DNA of 64,000 nt from Bradyrhizobium sp. 138. GTDB lineage: Bacteria; Pseudomonadota; Alphaproteobacteria; Rhizobiales; Xanthobacteraceae. The notes under the pieces were generated by a model, which did not search any database, had not been told where the DNA came from, and was given only the letters and a program-made list of their open reading frames with translations. Location of the stretch: assembly GCF_023074075.1 (NCBI RefSeq), contig NZ_JADPKT010000073.1, positions 149,607 to 213,606 of the forward strand. The letters run 5' to 3'. A program made the translations under genes and the position numbers. Positions 1 through 9,688 of this stretch are shown here, piece after piece (position 1 is the stretch's first letter; each line of letters starts with the position of its first letter).

Positions 1-98
1 AGATCATGCGGAAAATGGGCGCGAAGTCGCTGGCCGATCTGGTGAGAATGAGCGAGGCGCTCGGGATTGGGCCGAGCAAGTCCGACATGCAAACCTAA
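1..98 (+). CDS. C-terminal end of a LuxR/FixJ-type response regulator (partial)
   Basis: The open frame enters from the left edge (first whole codon at base 3) and stops with TAA at 96-98. The 31 visible residues include IMRKMGAKSLADLVRM, which fits the recognition helix and last helix of a LuxR/GerE DNA-binding domain as found at the end of FixJ-type regulators. Only this tail is visible, so the receiver half is inferred from the family. It lies 95 bases upstream of a second receiver gene on the same strand, which suggests a paired two-component locus. Confidence 0.6.
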   Translation, partial: IMRKMGAKSLADLVRMSEALGIGPSKSDMQT

Positions 99-193
99 GT
101 ATGAGTTTCCAATGATGACTGGCAGGTCCACCTTGCGTGTTTAGGTTTGGCCGTAGCGACGGCAAGCTCAATCCGGGGCGAGGAGCGGACGTC

Positions 194-580
194 TTGTCAG
201 TGGCTTCGGTCATTTCCGTGCTCGACGATGACCCTTTCGTGCGGGCCGCGGTCAACAATCTCTTGGAATCGCGCGGATACATCGTCCACACATTCGCCTC
301 CGCCGAGGAGTTTTTGAGGTCGACCGATTCGAACAACAGCTCGTGCGTGATCGCCGACGTCCAGATGCCGATGATGACAGGAATCGATCTGCTGACGCAG
401 ATGCGCGCACACGGTTCGGCAACGCCGTTCATCTTCATCACAGCTTTCCCGGAGGAGAGCGTGCGTGTGCGTGCGCTCAAAGCCGGGGCGACCTGTTTCC
501 TCGGTAAGCCGTTTGCCGCCTCGGATTTGATGCAATGCCTGGACCGGGCGCTGGCAGAAGGTGACGAAGCCACGGAGTGA
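194..580 (+). CDS. Receiver-only response regulator
   Basis: This encodes about 128 residues forming a single CheY-like receiver domain and nothing else. The acidic pocket (LDDDP), the phospho-acceptor Asp in VIADVQMP, the Thr of FIFITAF and the Lys of LGKPF are all present, so it should be phosphorylatable. No output domain follows. I prefer the TTG at 194 because GGAG at 182-185 lies at good spacing; a longer GTG start at 137 is open but adds residues that do not belong to the fold. It follows a LuxR-type regulator and probably works with it as a phosphate shuttle or competitor. This pairing is inferred from adjacency. Confidence 0.75.
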   Translation: MSVASVISVLDDDPFVRAAVNNLLESRGYIVHTFASAEEFLRSTDSNNSSCVIADVQMPMMTGIDLLTQMRAHGSATPFIFITAFPEESVRVRALKAGATCFLGKPFAASDLMQCLDRALAEGDEATE

Positions 581-651
581 TTGCACGGCGGCCAGCAACC
601 GCGACGGTGACGTCGCCTGGCGGCATACCGCCGCAGCACGCGGCGTCCGCC

Positions 652-1623
652 TCAATCCACCTTGATGTTCGCCGCCTTGATCATCGGCCACCATTTTTCG
701 ATCTCGGCCTTCTGACGGGTGCCGAGCGCTTCGGGCGTGAGCTGGTCCTTCGGTGTCATCTCCAGCCCCTGGTTTTCGAGCTGCTTCTTCACCGCAGGAT
801 CGTTCAGCGCCTCCACCGCCGCGGCGTTGAGTTTTATCACGATCTCTTTCGGCGTACCCTTCGGCACCCACAGGCCTGACCACAGCGTCATGTTGAAGCC
901 CTTCAGGCCCGCCTCCTCCGCGGTCGGGATCTCAGGCGCCGAGGACAGGCGCTTGCTGTCAGTGATGGCGTAGGCGCGGATGGTGCCGGCGCGGACCTGG
1001 CCGATCGAGTTGGAGGTCTGGTCGACGATGAGGTCGATCTGACTGGCGATGAGATCATTCAATGCGGGCGCGGTGCCGCGATACGGCACATATTGCAGCT
1101 TGATGCCGCTGACGCTTTCGAAATAGACGCCGGCGATGTGGCTGCCCGAGCCGGCGCCGGCGGTGCCCGCCGTCGGCGGCGAGGGGCGCGACTTCAACCA
1201 TTCGATCAGGTCTTTCAGCGAGGTCGCGGGCACCGCATTCTTGCTGACGATGATCATCGGGTTGCTCGGCAGCAGCACCACGGGCTCGAGGTCGGTGACG
1301 AGGTCGTATTTGAGCTTGTAGACCGCGCCGTTGGCAACGTGGGTGCCGAGATGGCCGAAGGAGATGGTGTAACCGTCCGGCGGCGATTGCACGGCGCGGC
1401 CAACGCCGATCGAACCGCCCGCGCCGGTGACGTTCTCGACCACGACGGCCTGGCCAAGCGAGGTGCGCATCCGCTCGGCGAGCACGCGCGCCATGGCGTC
1501 CGAGGGCCCGCCAGCCGCGAAGGGTACGATGATGGTGATGGGATGGGAGGGATAGTCATCGGCGCGCGCGGCGCCTGAAACAGCGAGAATAGCAAACAGC
1601 GCAGCCCAGACGGCCTTCGTCAT
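652..1623 (-). CDS. Bug/TctC-family tripartite tricarboxylate transporter solute-binding protein
   Basis: This is a periplasmic binding protein of about 323 residues. It begins with a Sec signal (MTKAVWAALFAILAVSGAARA) and continues into the typical Bug opening YPSHPITIIVPFAAGGPSD. The family binds carboxylates such as citrate or amino acids and feeds TctAB membrane subunits, but no tctA or tctB lies nearby, so this is an orphan. I chose the ATG at 1623 over an upstream in-frame start because GGAGAAG precedes it and the signal peptide then starts cleanly. The ligand cannot be read from the sequence. Confidence 0.88.
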   Translation of the reverse strand: MTKAVWAALFAILAVSGAARADDYPSHPITIIVPFAAGGPSDAMARVLAERMRTSLGQAVVVENVTGAGGSIGVGRAVQSPPDGYTISFGHLGTHVANGAVYKLKYDLVTDLEPVVLLPSNPMIIVSKNAVPATSLKDLIEWLKSRPSPPTAGTAGAGSGSHIAGVYFESVSGIKLQYVPYRGTAPALNDLIASQIDLIVDQTSNSIGQVRAGTIRAYAITDSKRLSSAPEIPTAEEAGLKGFNMTLWSGLWVPKGTPKEIVIKLNAAAVEALNDPAVKKQLENQGLEMTPKDQLTPEALGTRQKAEIEKWWPMIKAANIKVD

Positions 1624-1706
1624 TGTCTTCTCCCCAGCGGTGTCGCGTATTATTTTTGCTCTTCCCGCGTACGGGAAGAGGGTCATTCGTGGCGCGTAAT
1701 GCCGCG

Positions 1707-2948
1707 CTAGAACTGCGAATAGTCGATCGGCTTGTGGCGGTCGAGCGTGCGGGTGACCGGCGGCAGCGGGTATTTCAGGCCGGTGGCGCAGTTGAACAGC
1801 ATCACGCGGTCACCCTTCGAAACGCGGCCATCGGCGAGGCTGTCCTTGTAGGCGGCATAGGTGGCGGCGCCCTCGGGGCACAGCAAGAGCCCCTCCTCGC
1901 GCGCGACTTCGCTGAGCGCCGCCGAGATCTTGTCGTCGTCGACCGCAATCGCAAAGCCCTTGCTCTCACGCACCGCGCGCAGGATCAGGAAATCGCCGAT
2001 CGCCTGAGGGACGCGGATGCCGGAGGCAATGGTGTGGGCATCCTCCCATCGCGTCGCATGCTCGGTGCCGGCATCATAGGCCCGCACCATCGGCGCGCAG
2101 CCGGAGGCCTGCACCGCGACCATGCGCGGGCGCTTACTTCCGATGAAGCCGATCTTCTCGAGCTCGTCGAACGCCTTCCACATGCCGATCAGGCCGGTGC
2201 CACCACCGGTCGGATAGAAGATCACGTCGGGCACGTCCCAGCCGAGCTGCTCGGCGAGCTCGAGGCCCATCGTCTTCTTACCTTCGATACGGTAGGGCTC
2301 CTTCAAGGTCGAGGTGTCGAACCAGCCGACTTTTGCTTTTCCCTCGCCGACGATCTTGCCGCAATCGTCGATATAGCCGTTGACGCGGTAAACGGTCGCG
2401 CCCTGCAGCTCGATCTCGCTCACGTTAACCTCAGGCGTATCGGCCGGGCAGAAGATCGTGGTCTTGATGCCGCAGCTCGTGGCGTAGGCCGCCAGCGCCG
2501 CGCCGGCATTGCCGTTGGTCGGCATCGCCATGTGCTTGATGCCGAGCGCCTTGCCCATCGACACCGCCATCACCAGGCCGCGCGCCTTGAACGAGCCGGT
2601 CGGCAGCCGTCCCTCGTCCTTGACGATGATCTCGCCGCCGCCAAGCTTCTTGCCGAGCTTCGGCAGCCGGATCAGCGGTGTCGTGACTTCGCCGAGCGAG
2701 ACGATGTCCTGGCATTTGCGCACCGGCAGCAGCTCGCGGTAGCGCCACATGTCGCCGGGACGCTGGCTAAGTGCATCCTTGGTCAGCGCCTTCTTCACGC
2801 CGGCGAGGTCGTAGCGGACGAGCAGCGGCTTGCCGGCCTTGGAGAGGTTATGGACCTGGTCCGCCGCGTAATGGTCGCCCTCCATCGCGCATTCGAGATG
2901 GGTGACGAAGGTCGGGCGCTCGATGGTGAGATTGTCGTTGTCGTGCAT
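1707..2948 (-). CDS. thrC: Threonine synthase-like PLP enzyme
   Basis: This is a 413-residue fold-type II PLP enzyme. The PLP lysine sits in GSFKARGL and the phosphate-binding glycine loop in YPTGGGTGLIG. Its similarity in order and length is to the class I threonine synthases that turn O-phosphohomoserine into threonine. The ATG at 2948 was chosen over an upstream in-frame start because AGAAAG lies before it and family proteins begin near this point. It shares the minus strand with lpdA but is separated from it by a palindromic repeat, so co-transcription is unlikely. Related PLP lyases (diaminopropionate or threonine dehydratase types) are a lesser possibility. Confidence 0.85.
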   Translation of the reverse strand: MHDNDNLTIERPTFVTHLECAMEGDHYAADQVHNLSKAGKPLLVRYDLAGVKKALTKDALSQRPGDMWRYRELLPVRKCQDIVSLGEVTTPLIRLPKLGKKLGGGEIIVKDEGRLPTGSFKARGLVMAVSMGKALGIKHMAMPTNGNAGAALAAYATSCGIKTTIFCPADTPEVNVSEIELQGATVYRVNGYIDDCGKIVGEGKAKVGWFDTSTLKEPYRIEGKKTMGLELAEQLGWDVPDVIFYPTGGGTGLIGMWKAFDELEKIGFIGSKRPRMVAVQASGCAPMVRAYDAGTEHATRWEDAHTIASGIRVPQAIGDFLILRAVRESKGFAIAVDDDKISAALSEVAREEGLLLCPEGAATYAAYKDSLADGRVSKGDRVMLFNCATGLKYPLPPVTRTLDRHKPIDYSQF

Positions 2949-2990
2949 GGTGCTGCTTTCTTCTTGCTTATTGAAACCGCTCTTTCCACG

Positions 2991-3077
2991 CGTCATTGCG
3001 AGGAGCTCTTGCGACGAAGCAATCCAGACTATTTCCGCAAAGACATTCTGGATTGCTTCGCTTCGCTCGCAATGACG
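2991..3077. repeat. Dispersed palindromic repeat (REP-like hairpin)
   Basis: A left arm starting CGTCATTGCGAG at 2991 and running to about 3027 is the near-perfect reverse complement of the right arm at 3048-3077, which ends CTCGCAATGACG. About 20 bases form the loop. The whole is an imperfect hairpin between lpdA and thrC. It resembles the short palindromic elements scattered through Bradyrhizobium genomes, a resemblance I recall and did not search. It could also stop lpdA transcripts. Confidence 0.8.
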
Positions 3078-3104
3078 GCGGCGGACGCCGCCGTCCGCCT
3101 CCGA

Positions 3105-4526
3105 TCAAATATTCAACACGCGCCCATACGCATCCAGCACCGCTTCCTTCATCATCTCCGACAGGGTCGGATGCGGGAACACCGTGTGCATCAGCTCTTC
3201 TTCCGTGGTCTCTAGATTCATGGCGACGACGTAGCCCTGGATCAGCTCGGTCACTTCGGCGCCGACCATATGGGCGCCGAGGAGCTGGCCGGTCTTCTTG
3301 TCGAAGATGACCTTGACCAGGCCCTGGTCCTCGCCGAGCGCGATGGCCTTGCCGTTGCCGACGAAGGGGAATCGGCCGACGCGGATCTCGCGGCCGCTCT
3401 CCTTGGCTTTGGCTTCCGTGAGGCCGACGGATGCGACCTGCGGCTGACAATAGGTGCAGCCCGGGATCATGTTCTTGTCCATGGGGTGCGGATGCAGCCC
3501 CTTGATGGCCTCGACGCAGATCACGCCCTCATGCTCGGCCTTGTGCGCCAGCATGGGCGGGCCGGCGACGTCGCCGATGGCGTAGATGCCGGGGACGTTG
3601 GTCTTGCCGTAACCGTCGACGACGATGATGCCGCGGTCGGTCTTCACGCCGGCCTTTTCCAGGCCGAGATTCTCGATGTTGCCGACGACGCCGACCGCCG
3701 AGATCACGCGCTCGAACTCTGATGTGACCGGCTTGCCCTTGCCGTCATCGATGGTGGCGAGGACGCTGTCGGCCTTCTTCTCCAGCTTGGTGACCTTGGT
3801 CGAGGACATGATCTTGATGCCCTGCTTCTCCAGGCGCTTGCGCGCAAGGCCGGCGATCTCGGCGTCCTCGACGGGGAGGATCTGCGGCAACACCTCGACC
3901 ACGGTAACGTCACTTCCCATGGTGTGGAAGAACGAGGCGAACTCGATGCCGATCGCGCCGGAGCCGACCACCAGCAGCGACTTCGGCATTCGCTCCGGCA
4001 CCATCGCCTCGAAATAGGTCCAGATCAGCTTCTTGTCGGGCTCAAGCCCCGGCAGCACGCGCGGCCGCGCGCCGGTCGCGATGATGATGTGCTTGGCCTG
4101 ATAGCTCCCCTCGCCCAGCGCTCCCTTCGGCGCCTCGACGTCGGACTTCTTCACGGTGACCTTGCCGGGCGCGTCGATCGAGGCGGCGCCCCAGATCACG
4201 CTCACCTTGTTCTTCTTCATCAGGAAGCCGACGCCGTCATTCAGCCGCTTGGAGACGCCGCGCGAGCGCTGCACCACGGCCTTCGGATCGAACGAGACCT
4301 TCTCCGCCGACAGGCCGTAATCCTTGGCGTGCTGCATGTAGTGATAGATCTCGGCCGAGCGCAGCAGCGCCTTGGTCGGGATACAGCCCCAGTTCAGACA
4401 GATGCCGCCGAGATAGGATTTTTCCACGATCGCGACCTTGAAGCCGAGCTGGGCGGCGCGAATGGCGGTGACGTAGCCGCCGGGGCCGGAGCCGATGATG
4501 ATGACGTCGAAGGATGTATCGGCCAT
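3105..4526 (-). CDS. lpdA: Dihydrolipoyl dehydrogenase (E3 of 2-oxoacid dehydrogenase)
   Basis: This is a 473-residue flavoprotein that reoxidises dihydrolipoyl groups with NAD. It shows the FAD-binding GSGPGGYV motif at the N terminus, the redox disulfide in GGICLNWGCIPTK, a second NAD-binding glycine motif VVGSGAIGIEFA near residue 185, and the C-terminal His-Pro of HTVFPHPTLSEMM. Length is normal. The start at 4526 has a GGGAG site. It is the last gene of the pyruvate dehydrogenase cluster and presumably serves PDH, although E3 is often shared with oxoglutarate dehydrogenase. Confidence 0.96.
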   Translation of the reverse strand: MADTSFDVIIIGSGPGGYVTAIRAAQLGFKVAIVEKSYLGGICLNWGCIPTKALLRSAEIYHYMQHAKDYGLSAEKVSFDPKAVVQRSRGVSKRLNDGVGFLMKKNKVSVIWGAASIDAPGKVTVKKSDVEAPKGALGEGSYQAKHIIIATGARPRVLPGLEPDKKLIWTYFEAMVPERMPKSLLVVGSGAIGIEFASFFHTMGSDVTVVEVLPQILPVEDAEIAGLARKRLEKQGIKIMSSTKVTKLEKKADSVLATIDDGKGKPVTSEFERVISAVGVVGNIENLGLEKAGVKTDRGIIVVDGYGKTNVPGIYAIGDVAGPPMLAHKAEHEGVICVEAIKGLHPHPMDKNMIPGCTYCQPQVASVGLTEAKAKESGREIRVGRFPFVGNGKAIALGEDQGLVKVIFDKKTGQLLGAHMVGAEVTELIQGYVVAMNLETTEEELMHTVFPHPTLSEMMKEAVLDAYGRVLNI

Positions 4527-4543
4527 GGCGGCTCCCGTTCAAC

Positions 4544-4783
4544 TCAAGCGATCGTTGCGCCGCGAGCGCGGCGCTTGACCAGAAAAGACCTCACCAGCCA
4601 TTCGAGCAACACCACCAGGACTATGACGGCCAGCGCGGTGAGCACGAGAGGCTGAGCGATGTTCCGTGCCAATTGCTCACCGGCAAAGAACGCAGAGTGA
4701 AGAAAATCGAGCCCAACCGGGTTGAGCACGCCGACGGCGCCGAGCAGCAGCGATATCCATGGCCAGCGGGTATGGACATGCAA
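4544..4783 (-). CDS. Small two-helix membrane protein of unknown function
   Basis: This encodes 79 residues with two hydrophobic stretches, WPWISLLLGAVGVLNPVG and PLVLTALAVIVLVVLLEWLV, followed by a basic tail (KRRAR). The reading frame starts with TTG at 4783, and a GAGGGGG site lies a few bases before it, which supports that unusual start. It sits between pdhC and lpdA with short gaps on both sides, so it is very probably co-transcribed with the PDH genes. I do not recognise a family, and its role is unknown. Confidence 0.7.
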   Translation of the reverse strand: MHVHTRWPWISLLLGAVGVLNPVGLDFLHSAFFAGEQLARNIAQPLVLTALAVIVLVVLLEWLVRSFLVKRRARGATIA

Positions 4784-4805
4784 AGTTGCCCCCTCTGCCG
4801 CCGCC

Positions 4806-6164
4806 TCAGACCATCATCATCACAGGATTTTCGATCAGCTGCTTGAAGGCGCCGATCAGTTCGGCGCCGAGCGCGCCGTCGATCGCGCGGTGATCGCAGG
4901 ACAGGGTCACGCTCATCATGTTCGCGATCTCGATCTTGCCGCCGCGCACGACGGGACGCTCCTCGCTGGTGCCGACCGCAAGAATGGTCGCATGCGGCGG
5001 GTTGATCACGGCAGTGAAGTGGCTGATGCCGAACATGCCGAGGTTGGAGACCGCGGTGGTGCCGCCCTGGTATTCCTCGGGCTTCAATTTGCGGGAACGC
5101 GCGCGCGCGGCAAAATCCTTCATCTCGTTGGAGATGGTCGAGAGCGTCTTGGTCTCGGCCTTGCGGATGATCGGCGTGATCAGGCCGCCCGGCATCGCCA
5201 CGGCAACGCCGACGTCGGAATGGTGGTGCTTGACCATGCCGCTTTCGGTCCAGCTCACGTTGCAGTTCGGGATCTTCTGCAGCGCGACCGCCATCGCCTT
5301 GATGACGAAGTCGTTGACCGAGATCTTGTAGAGCGGCTTCTTCTCCTTGTCCTTGGGAGCTGCGGCATTGATCTCCTCGCGGGCCGCGAGCAGCTTGCCG
5401 ATGTCGCAGTCGATGGTCAGATAGAAGTGCGGGACGTTCTGGATCGAGGCGGTCAAACGCTGCGCGATAGTGCGGCGCATGCCGTCATGCGGGACGATGT
5501 CGTAGGAACCCGGCTCGAACAGCGACAGGATCTGCTTGTCCGACATGGTCGGCGCGATCGCAGGCGCGCCGGATGGCGCCGCCGCGGGTGCCTTGAGGCC
5601 CTTGCCGGATTTGGCCTGCTCGACGTCGCGCGCGACCACCCGGCCGTGCGGGCCGGTGCCGTTGACCATGCCAACGTCGATGCCGGCTTCCTTGGCAAGA
5701 CGCCGTGCCAGCGGAGACGAGAAGACGCGACCACCATGGCCATTGGCCTGCGCAGCCGGAGCTGCGGCCTGCGGCGCGGCTGCCGCGGCAGGCGGTGGTG
5801 CAGCCTTCGGCGCTGCAGGCGCGGGAGCCGCTGCAGCAGCCGGCGCTTCAGCGGGCTTCTCGGCCTTGGGCGGAGCAGCCGACGCGCTGGGCTTGGCAGC
5901 GCCCGCGGCCTTCACGTCCTCGCCTTCGCCAGCGAGCACCGCGATCACGTCGTTGACCGGGACGTCCTGCGTGCCCTCGGGCACCAGGATCTTGGCGATC
6001 GTGCCCTCGTCGATGGCCTCGACCTCCATGGTGGCCTTGTCGGTCTCGATCTCGGCGATGACGTCGCCGGATTTGACCTTGTCGCCTTCCTTCTTCAGCC
6101 ACTTGGCGAGGTTGCCCTTCTCCATCGTCGGCGAAAGAGCGGGCATCAGGATGTTGATGGGCAT
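4806..6164 (-). CDS. pdhC: Pyruvate dehydrogenase E2, dihydrolipoamide acetyltransferase
   Basis: About 452 residues form the core of the PDH complex and transfer the acetyl group to CoA. An N-terminal lipoyl domain carries the lipoylated Lys in ETDKATME (near residue 42). An Ala-Pro-rich linker follows, then a peripheral-subunit-binding domain around SPLARRLAKEAGID, then the catalytic domain ending with the His motif SCDHRAIDGA. The ATG at 6164 gives the conserved MPINILMPALSPTMEKG start and has a TGAGG site. Only one lipoyl domain is present in E2; the second in this complex is on E1-beta. Confidence 0.96.
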   Translation of the reverse strand: MPINILMPALSPTMEKGNLAKWLKKEGDKVKSGDVIAEIETDKATMEVEAIDEGTIAKILVPEGTQDVPVNDVIAVLAGEGEDVKAAGAAKPSASAAPPKAEKPAEAPAAAAAPAPAAPKAAPPPAAAAAPQAAAPAAQANGHGGRVFSSPLARRLAKEAGIDVGMVNGTGPHGRVVARDVEQAKSGKGLKAPAAAPSGAPAIAPTMSDKQILSLFEPGSYDIVPHDGMRRTIAQRLTASIQNVPHFYLTIDCDIGKLLAAREEINAAAPKDKEKKPLYKISVNDFVIKAMAVALQKIPNCNVSWTESGMVKHHHSDVGVAVAMPGGLITPIIRKAETKTLSTISNEMKDFAARARSRKLKPEEYQGGTTAVSNLGMFGISHFTAVINPPHATILAVGTSEERPVVRGGKIEIANMMSVTLSCDHRAIDGALGAELIGAFKQLIENPVMMMV

Positions 6165-6227
6165 GCTGACCTCAAGAAGAACTTTGCAAAACATCGTCTC
6201 CGACGGCCGAAGACGAACAGACCAGGT

Positions 6228-6680
6228 TTAGTTGCCGATGTCGCCCTGCCAAAGGCGCTCATTGGCAGGGATGGAACGCCAATTCTTCATCATGGTGATG
6301 GAGCGGTCGTCGGCAAGGTCGATCCAGGGGATGCCGAACTTGTCGAGGATGTCCTTGGATCCCTCGAAGGTGACGGACTCTCCGATCACCACTAGCTTCA
6401 CCTTGAACAGCCCCAGCGCGCCCGCGCACATCGAGCATGGCGACAGCGTCGTGTACATGACGGTATCGTGGAACGAGATCGCGCCGGCTTCGCGCAGGCA
6501 GCTCATCTCGCCATGCAGGATCGGGTTGTTCTCCTGCACGCGGTTGTTGTGTCCGCGGGCGATGATCTTGTTCTCGCGCGTCAGCACGGCGCCGATCGGC
6601 AGGCCGCCCTGCGCGATCGAAGCCTCCGCCTCGCGGATCGCCTCCAGCATGAAATCGAAATGGTGCGCTTCGACTGCCAA
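6228..6680 (-). CDS. Cytosine/nucleoside deaminase of the CDA fold, similar to yeast Fcy1
   Basis: This is a zinc-dependent deaminase of about 150 residues. The zinc ligands and catalytic Glu are in LHGEMS and LSPCSMCAG. The distal part (VVIGESVTFEG, then a C-terminal WQGDIGN) closely recalls yeast cytosine deaminase Fcy1 rather than TadA, so cytosine or a related base is the likely substrate. The start is a TTG at 6680 with AGGGA upstream, two bases after the stop of the DUF5076 gene; longer upstream reading is only a shadow of that gene. It lies inside the PDH cluster, which is unexpected for a pyrimidine enzyme. Substrate assignment is inference. Confidence 0.82.
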   Translation of the reverse strand: MAVEAHHFDFMLEAIREAEASIAQGGLPIGAVLTRENKIIARGHNNRVQENNPILHGEMSCLREAGAISFHDTVMYTTLSPCSMCAGALGLFKVKLVVIGESVTFEGSKDILDKFGIPWIDLADDRSITMMKNWRSIPANERLWQGDIGN

Positions 6681-6682
6681 GG

Positions 6683-6985
6683 TCAGTGTCCCTTGCCGCG
6701 CGGCGTCGTGGTGCCGGTATCCGTAGGGCGCTCGATCTCGGCCTGGAACATCTCCAGGATCCGGTTCAGGGCGTCCTCTTCGGTGTATTCGCTCTCGCGC
6801 GCATAAGCGCGCGCGGCGTGGCGGGCGAGATCGACGAGCAAGAGGCCCCACATGTCGGGCTCCTCGAAGGCGCGCTGGAACGCCATCGACAGCCCGCCGT
6901 CCAGCACGAACACGCGCAGGATCTCGACCGCGTCGTCGCGGGTCATGACGTCGGGCGGCAGTGGCTGCTCCTTCGGACCCGCCAT
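6683..6985 (-). CDS. DUF5076 family protein
   Basis: A 100-residue soluble acidic protein, starting MAGPKEQPLPPDVMTRDD and containing VEILRVFVLDGGLS, FEEPDMWGLLLVDLARHAA and YTEEDALNRILEMF. It matches my memory of the DUF5076 family, which has no known function. It begins three bases after the pdhB stop and ends two bases before the deaminase start, so translation of all three is probably coupled. A structural or regulatory role in the PDH complex is possible but only suggested by position. Confidence 0.8.
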   Translation of the reverse strand: MAGPKEQPLPPDVMTRDDAVEILRVFVLDGGLSMAFQRAFEEPDMWGLLLVDLARHAARAYARESEYTEEDALNRILEMFQAEIERPTDTGTTTPRGKGH

Positions 6986-6988
6986 GAT

Positions 6989-8377
<1,389 letters not shown>

Positions 8378-8406
8378 ATCGGCTCCAAAAGAAAGCTTGC
8401 GCGCGT

Positions 8407-9429
8407 TCAGCGGTAAACGTCGGTCCAGAGCTCGGCGGCATCCGGCTCGGGATCATGCTGGGCGAAATCAGCGGACGCGTTGACGATGTCGCGCACCTCG
8501 GCGTCGATCGCCTTCAGATCCTGTTCGCTGACCTTGGCTGCGAGCAGGCGGTTACGCACCTGCTCGATCGGGTCCTGGTCGTGGCGGACCTTCTCGACCT
8601 CCTCGCGCGTGCGATATTTTGCAGGATCGGACATCGAGTGACCGCGGTAGCGGTAGGTCTGCATCTCCAGGATGTAGGGGCCCTTGCCGGCGCGGCACCA
8701 AGCCGCCGCCTCTTCGCCTGCAGCCTTCACGGCGCGGACGTCCATGCCGTCGACCTGCTTGCCGGGAATGTTGAAGGACGCGCCGCGCTTGGAGAAATCC
8801 TGCTGCGCCGAGGCGCGCGAGACCGAGGTGCCCATGGCGTAGCGGTTGTTCTCGATGACGAAGATCACCGGCAGCTTCCAGAGTTCCGCCATGTTGAAGC
8901 TCTCATAGACCTGACCCTGGTTGGCCGCACCGTCGCCGAAATAGGTGACGCTGACATTGTCGTTGCCGCGATAGTGGTTGGCGAAGGCAAGCCCGGTGCC
9001 GAGCGAGACCTGGGCGCCGACGATGCCGTGGCCGCCGTAAAAGTGCTTCTCCTTGCTGAACATGTGCATGGAGCCGCCCTTGCCCTTGGAATAGCCGCCG
9101 CGACGGCCCGTGAGCTCGGCCATGACGCCATTGGCGTCCATGCCGGTGGCGAGCATGTGGCCGTGATCGCGATAGCCGGTGATGACCTGATCGCCCAGCT
9201 TCAGGGCCATCTGCATGCCGACCACCACGGCCTCCTGGCCGATATAGAGGTGGCAGAAGCCGCCGATCGCGCCCATGCCGTAGAGCTGGCCGGCCTTTTC
9301 CTCGAAGCGCCGGATCAGGAGCATGTCGCGGAGCGCCCTGAGCTCCTGCTCCCTGGTGAATTCCGGGGGCGAACCGCCGTCGGGCTTGTCCTGTGCAGTG
9401 CTTGCGGCGGCTTTCTTGGGTGCGGCCAT
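8407..9429 (-). CDS. pdhA: Pyruvate dehydrogenase E1 alpha subunit
   Basis: This 340-residue subunit carries the thiamine-diphosphate motif GDGAANQGQVYESFNMA with the downstream NN of IENNRYAMGT, and the phosphorylation-loop-like YRYRGHSMSDPAKYR. It oxidatively decarboxylates pyruvate together with PdhB. It is the first gene of the minus-strand PDH cluster. Transcription should begin in the 9430-9688 spacer, where a CATAAT-like minus 10 reads at 9519-9524 on the minus strand without a convincing minus 35. Length and start (MAAPKKAAAS) are typical. Confidence 0.96.
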   Translation of the reverse strand: MAAPKKAAASTAQDKPDGGSPPEFTREQELRALRDMLLIRRFEEKAGQLYGMGAIGGFCHLYIGQEAVVVGMQMALKLGDQVITGYRDHGHMLATGMDANGVMAELTGRRGGYSKGKGGSMHMFSKEKHFYGGHGIVGAQVSLGTGLAFANHYRGNDNVSVTYFGDGAANQGQVYESFNMAELWKLPVIFVIENNRYAMGTSVSRASAQQDFSKRGASFNIPGKQVDGMDVRAVKAAGEEAAAWCRAGKGPYILEMQTYRYRGHSMSDPAKYRTREEVEKVRHDQDPIEQVRNRLLAAKVSEQDLKAIDAEVRDIVNASADFAQHDPEPDAAELWTDVYR

Positions 9430-9651
9430 AGGAATTCCGGGTCAGAGAAAACTTTCGCCCTCTCTAGCCCAAGTCAAACGCCCTTGGAAAGCACCGCGGC
9501 GACATGGCACGACTTTCATTATGCCGCAGTGCAACGTTGTCGAAATATTGCAAAATCTTTGGCGCCGATCGGGCAACAAATCGATGCACCTCATGCGCGC
9601 GCGCAGATTCGTGACCGGATCAAGAACTATAGGCCACGCCAATCCCGCGGA

Positions 9652-9670
9652 CGGCGCCGAAATGGCGCCG
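9652..9670 (-). terminator. Stem-loop downstream of the aldehyde dehydrogenase gene
   Basis: CGGCGCC at 9652-9658 and GGCGCCG at 9664-9670 form a 7-bp GC stem around a 5-base loop, 18 bases past the aldehyde dehydrogenase stop. No T run follows on the minus strand, so intrinsic termination is only possible. The rest of the 9430-9688 spacer should hold the pdhA promoter. Confidence 0.4.
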
Positions 9671-9688
9671 CCCTCTCCGCACCGCCGA

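Noticed and set aside
1623..3215. 530-residue open frame on the plus strand
   Set aside because: Antisense of threonine synthase and crossing a palindromic repeat; no recognisable domain.
4722..6395. 557-residue open frame on the plus strand
   Set aside because: Antisense of pdhC and its neighbour; no domain and shadow-like composition.
9442..9642. 66-residue minus-strand frame upstream of pdhA
   Set aside because: No ribosome site or recognisable features; region is better read as the pdhA promoter spacer.
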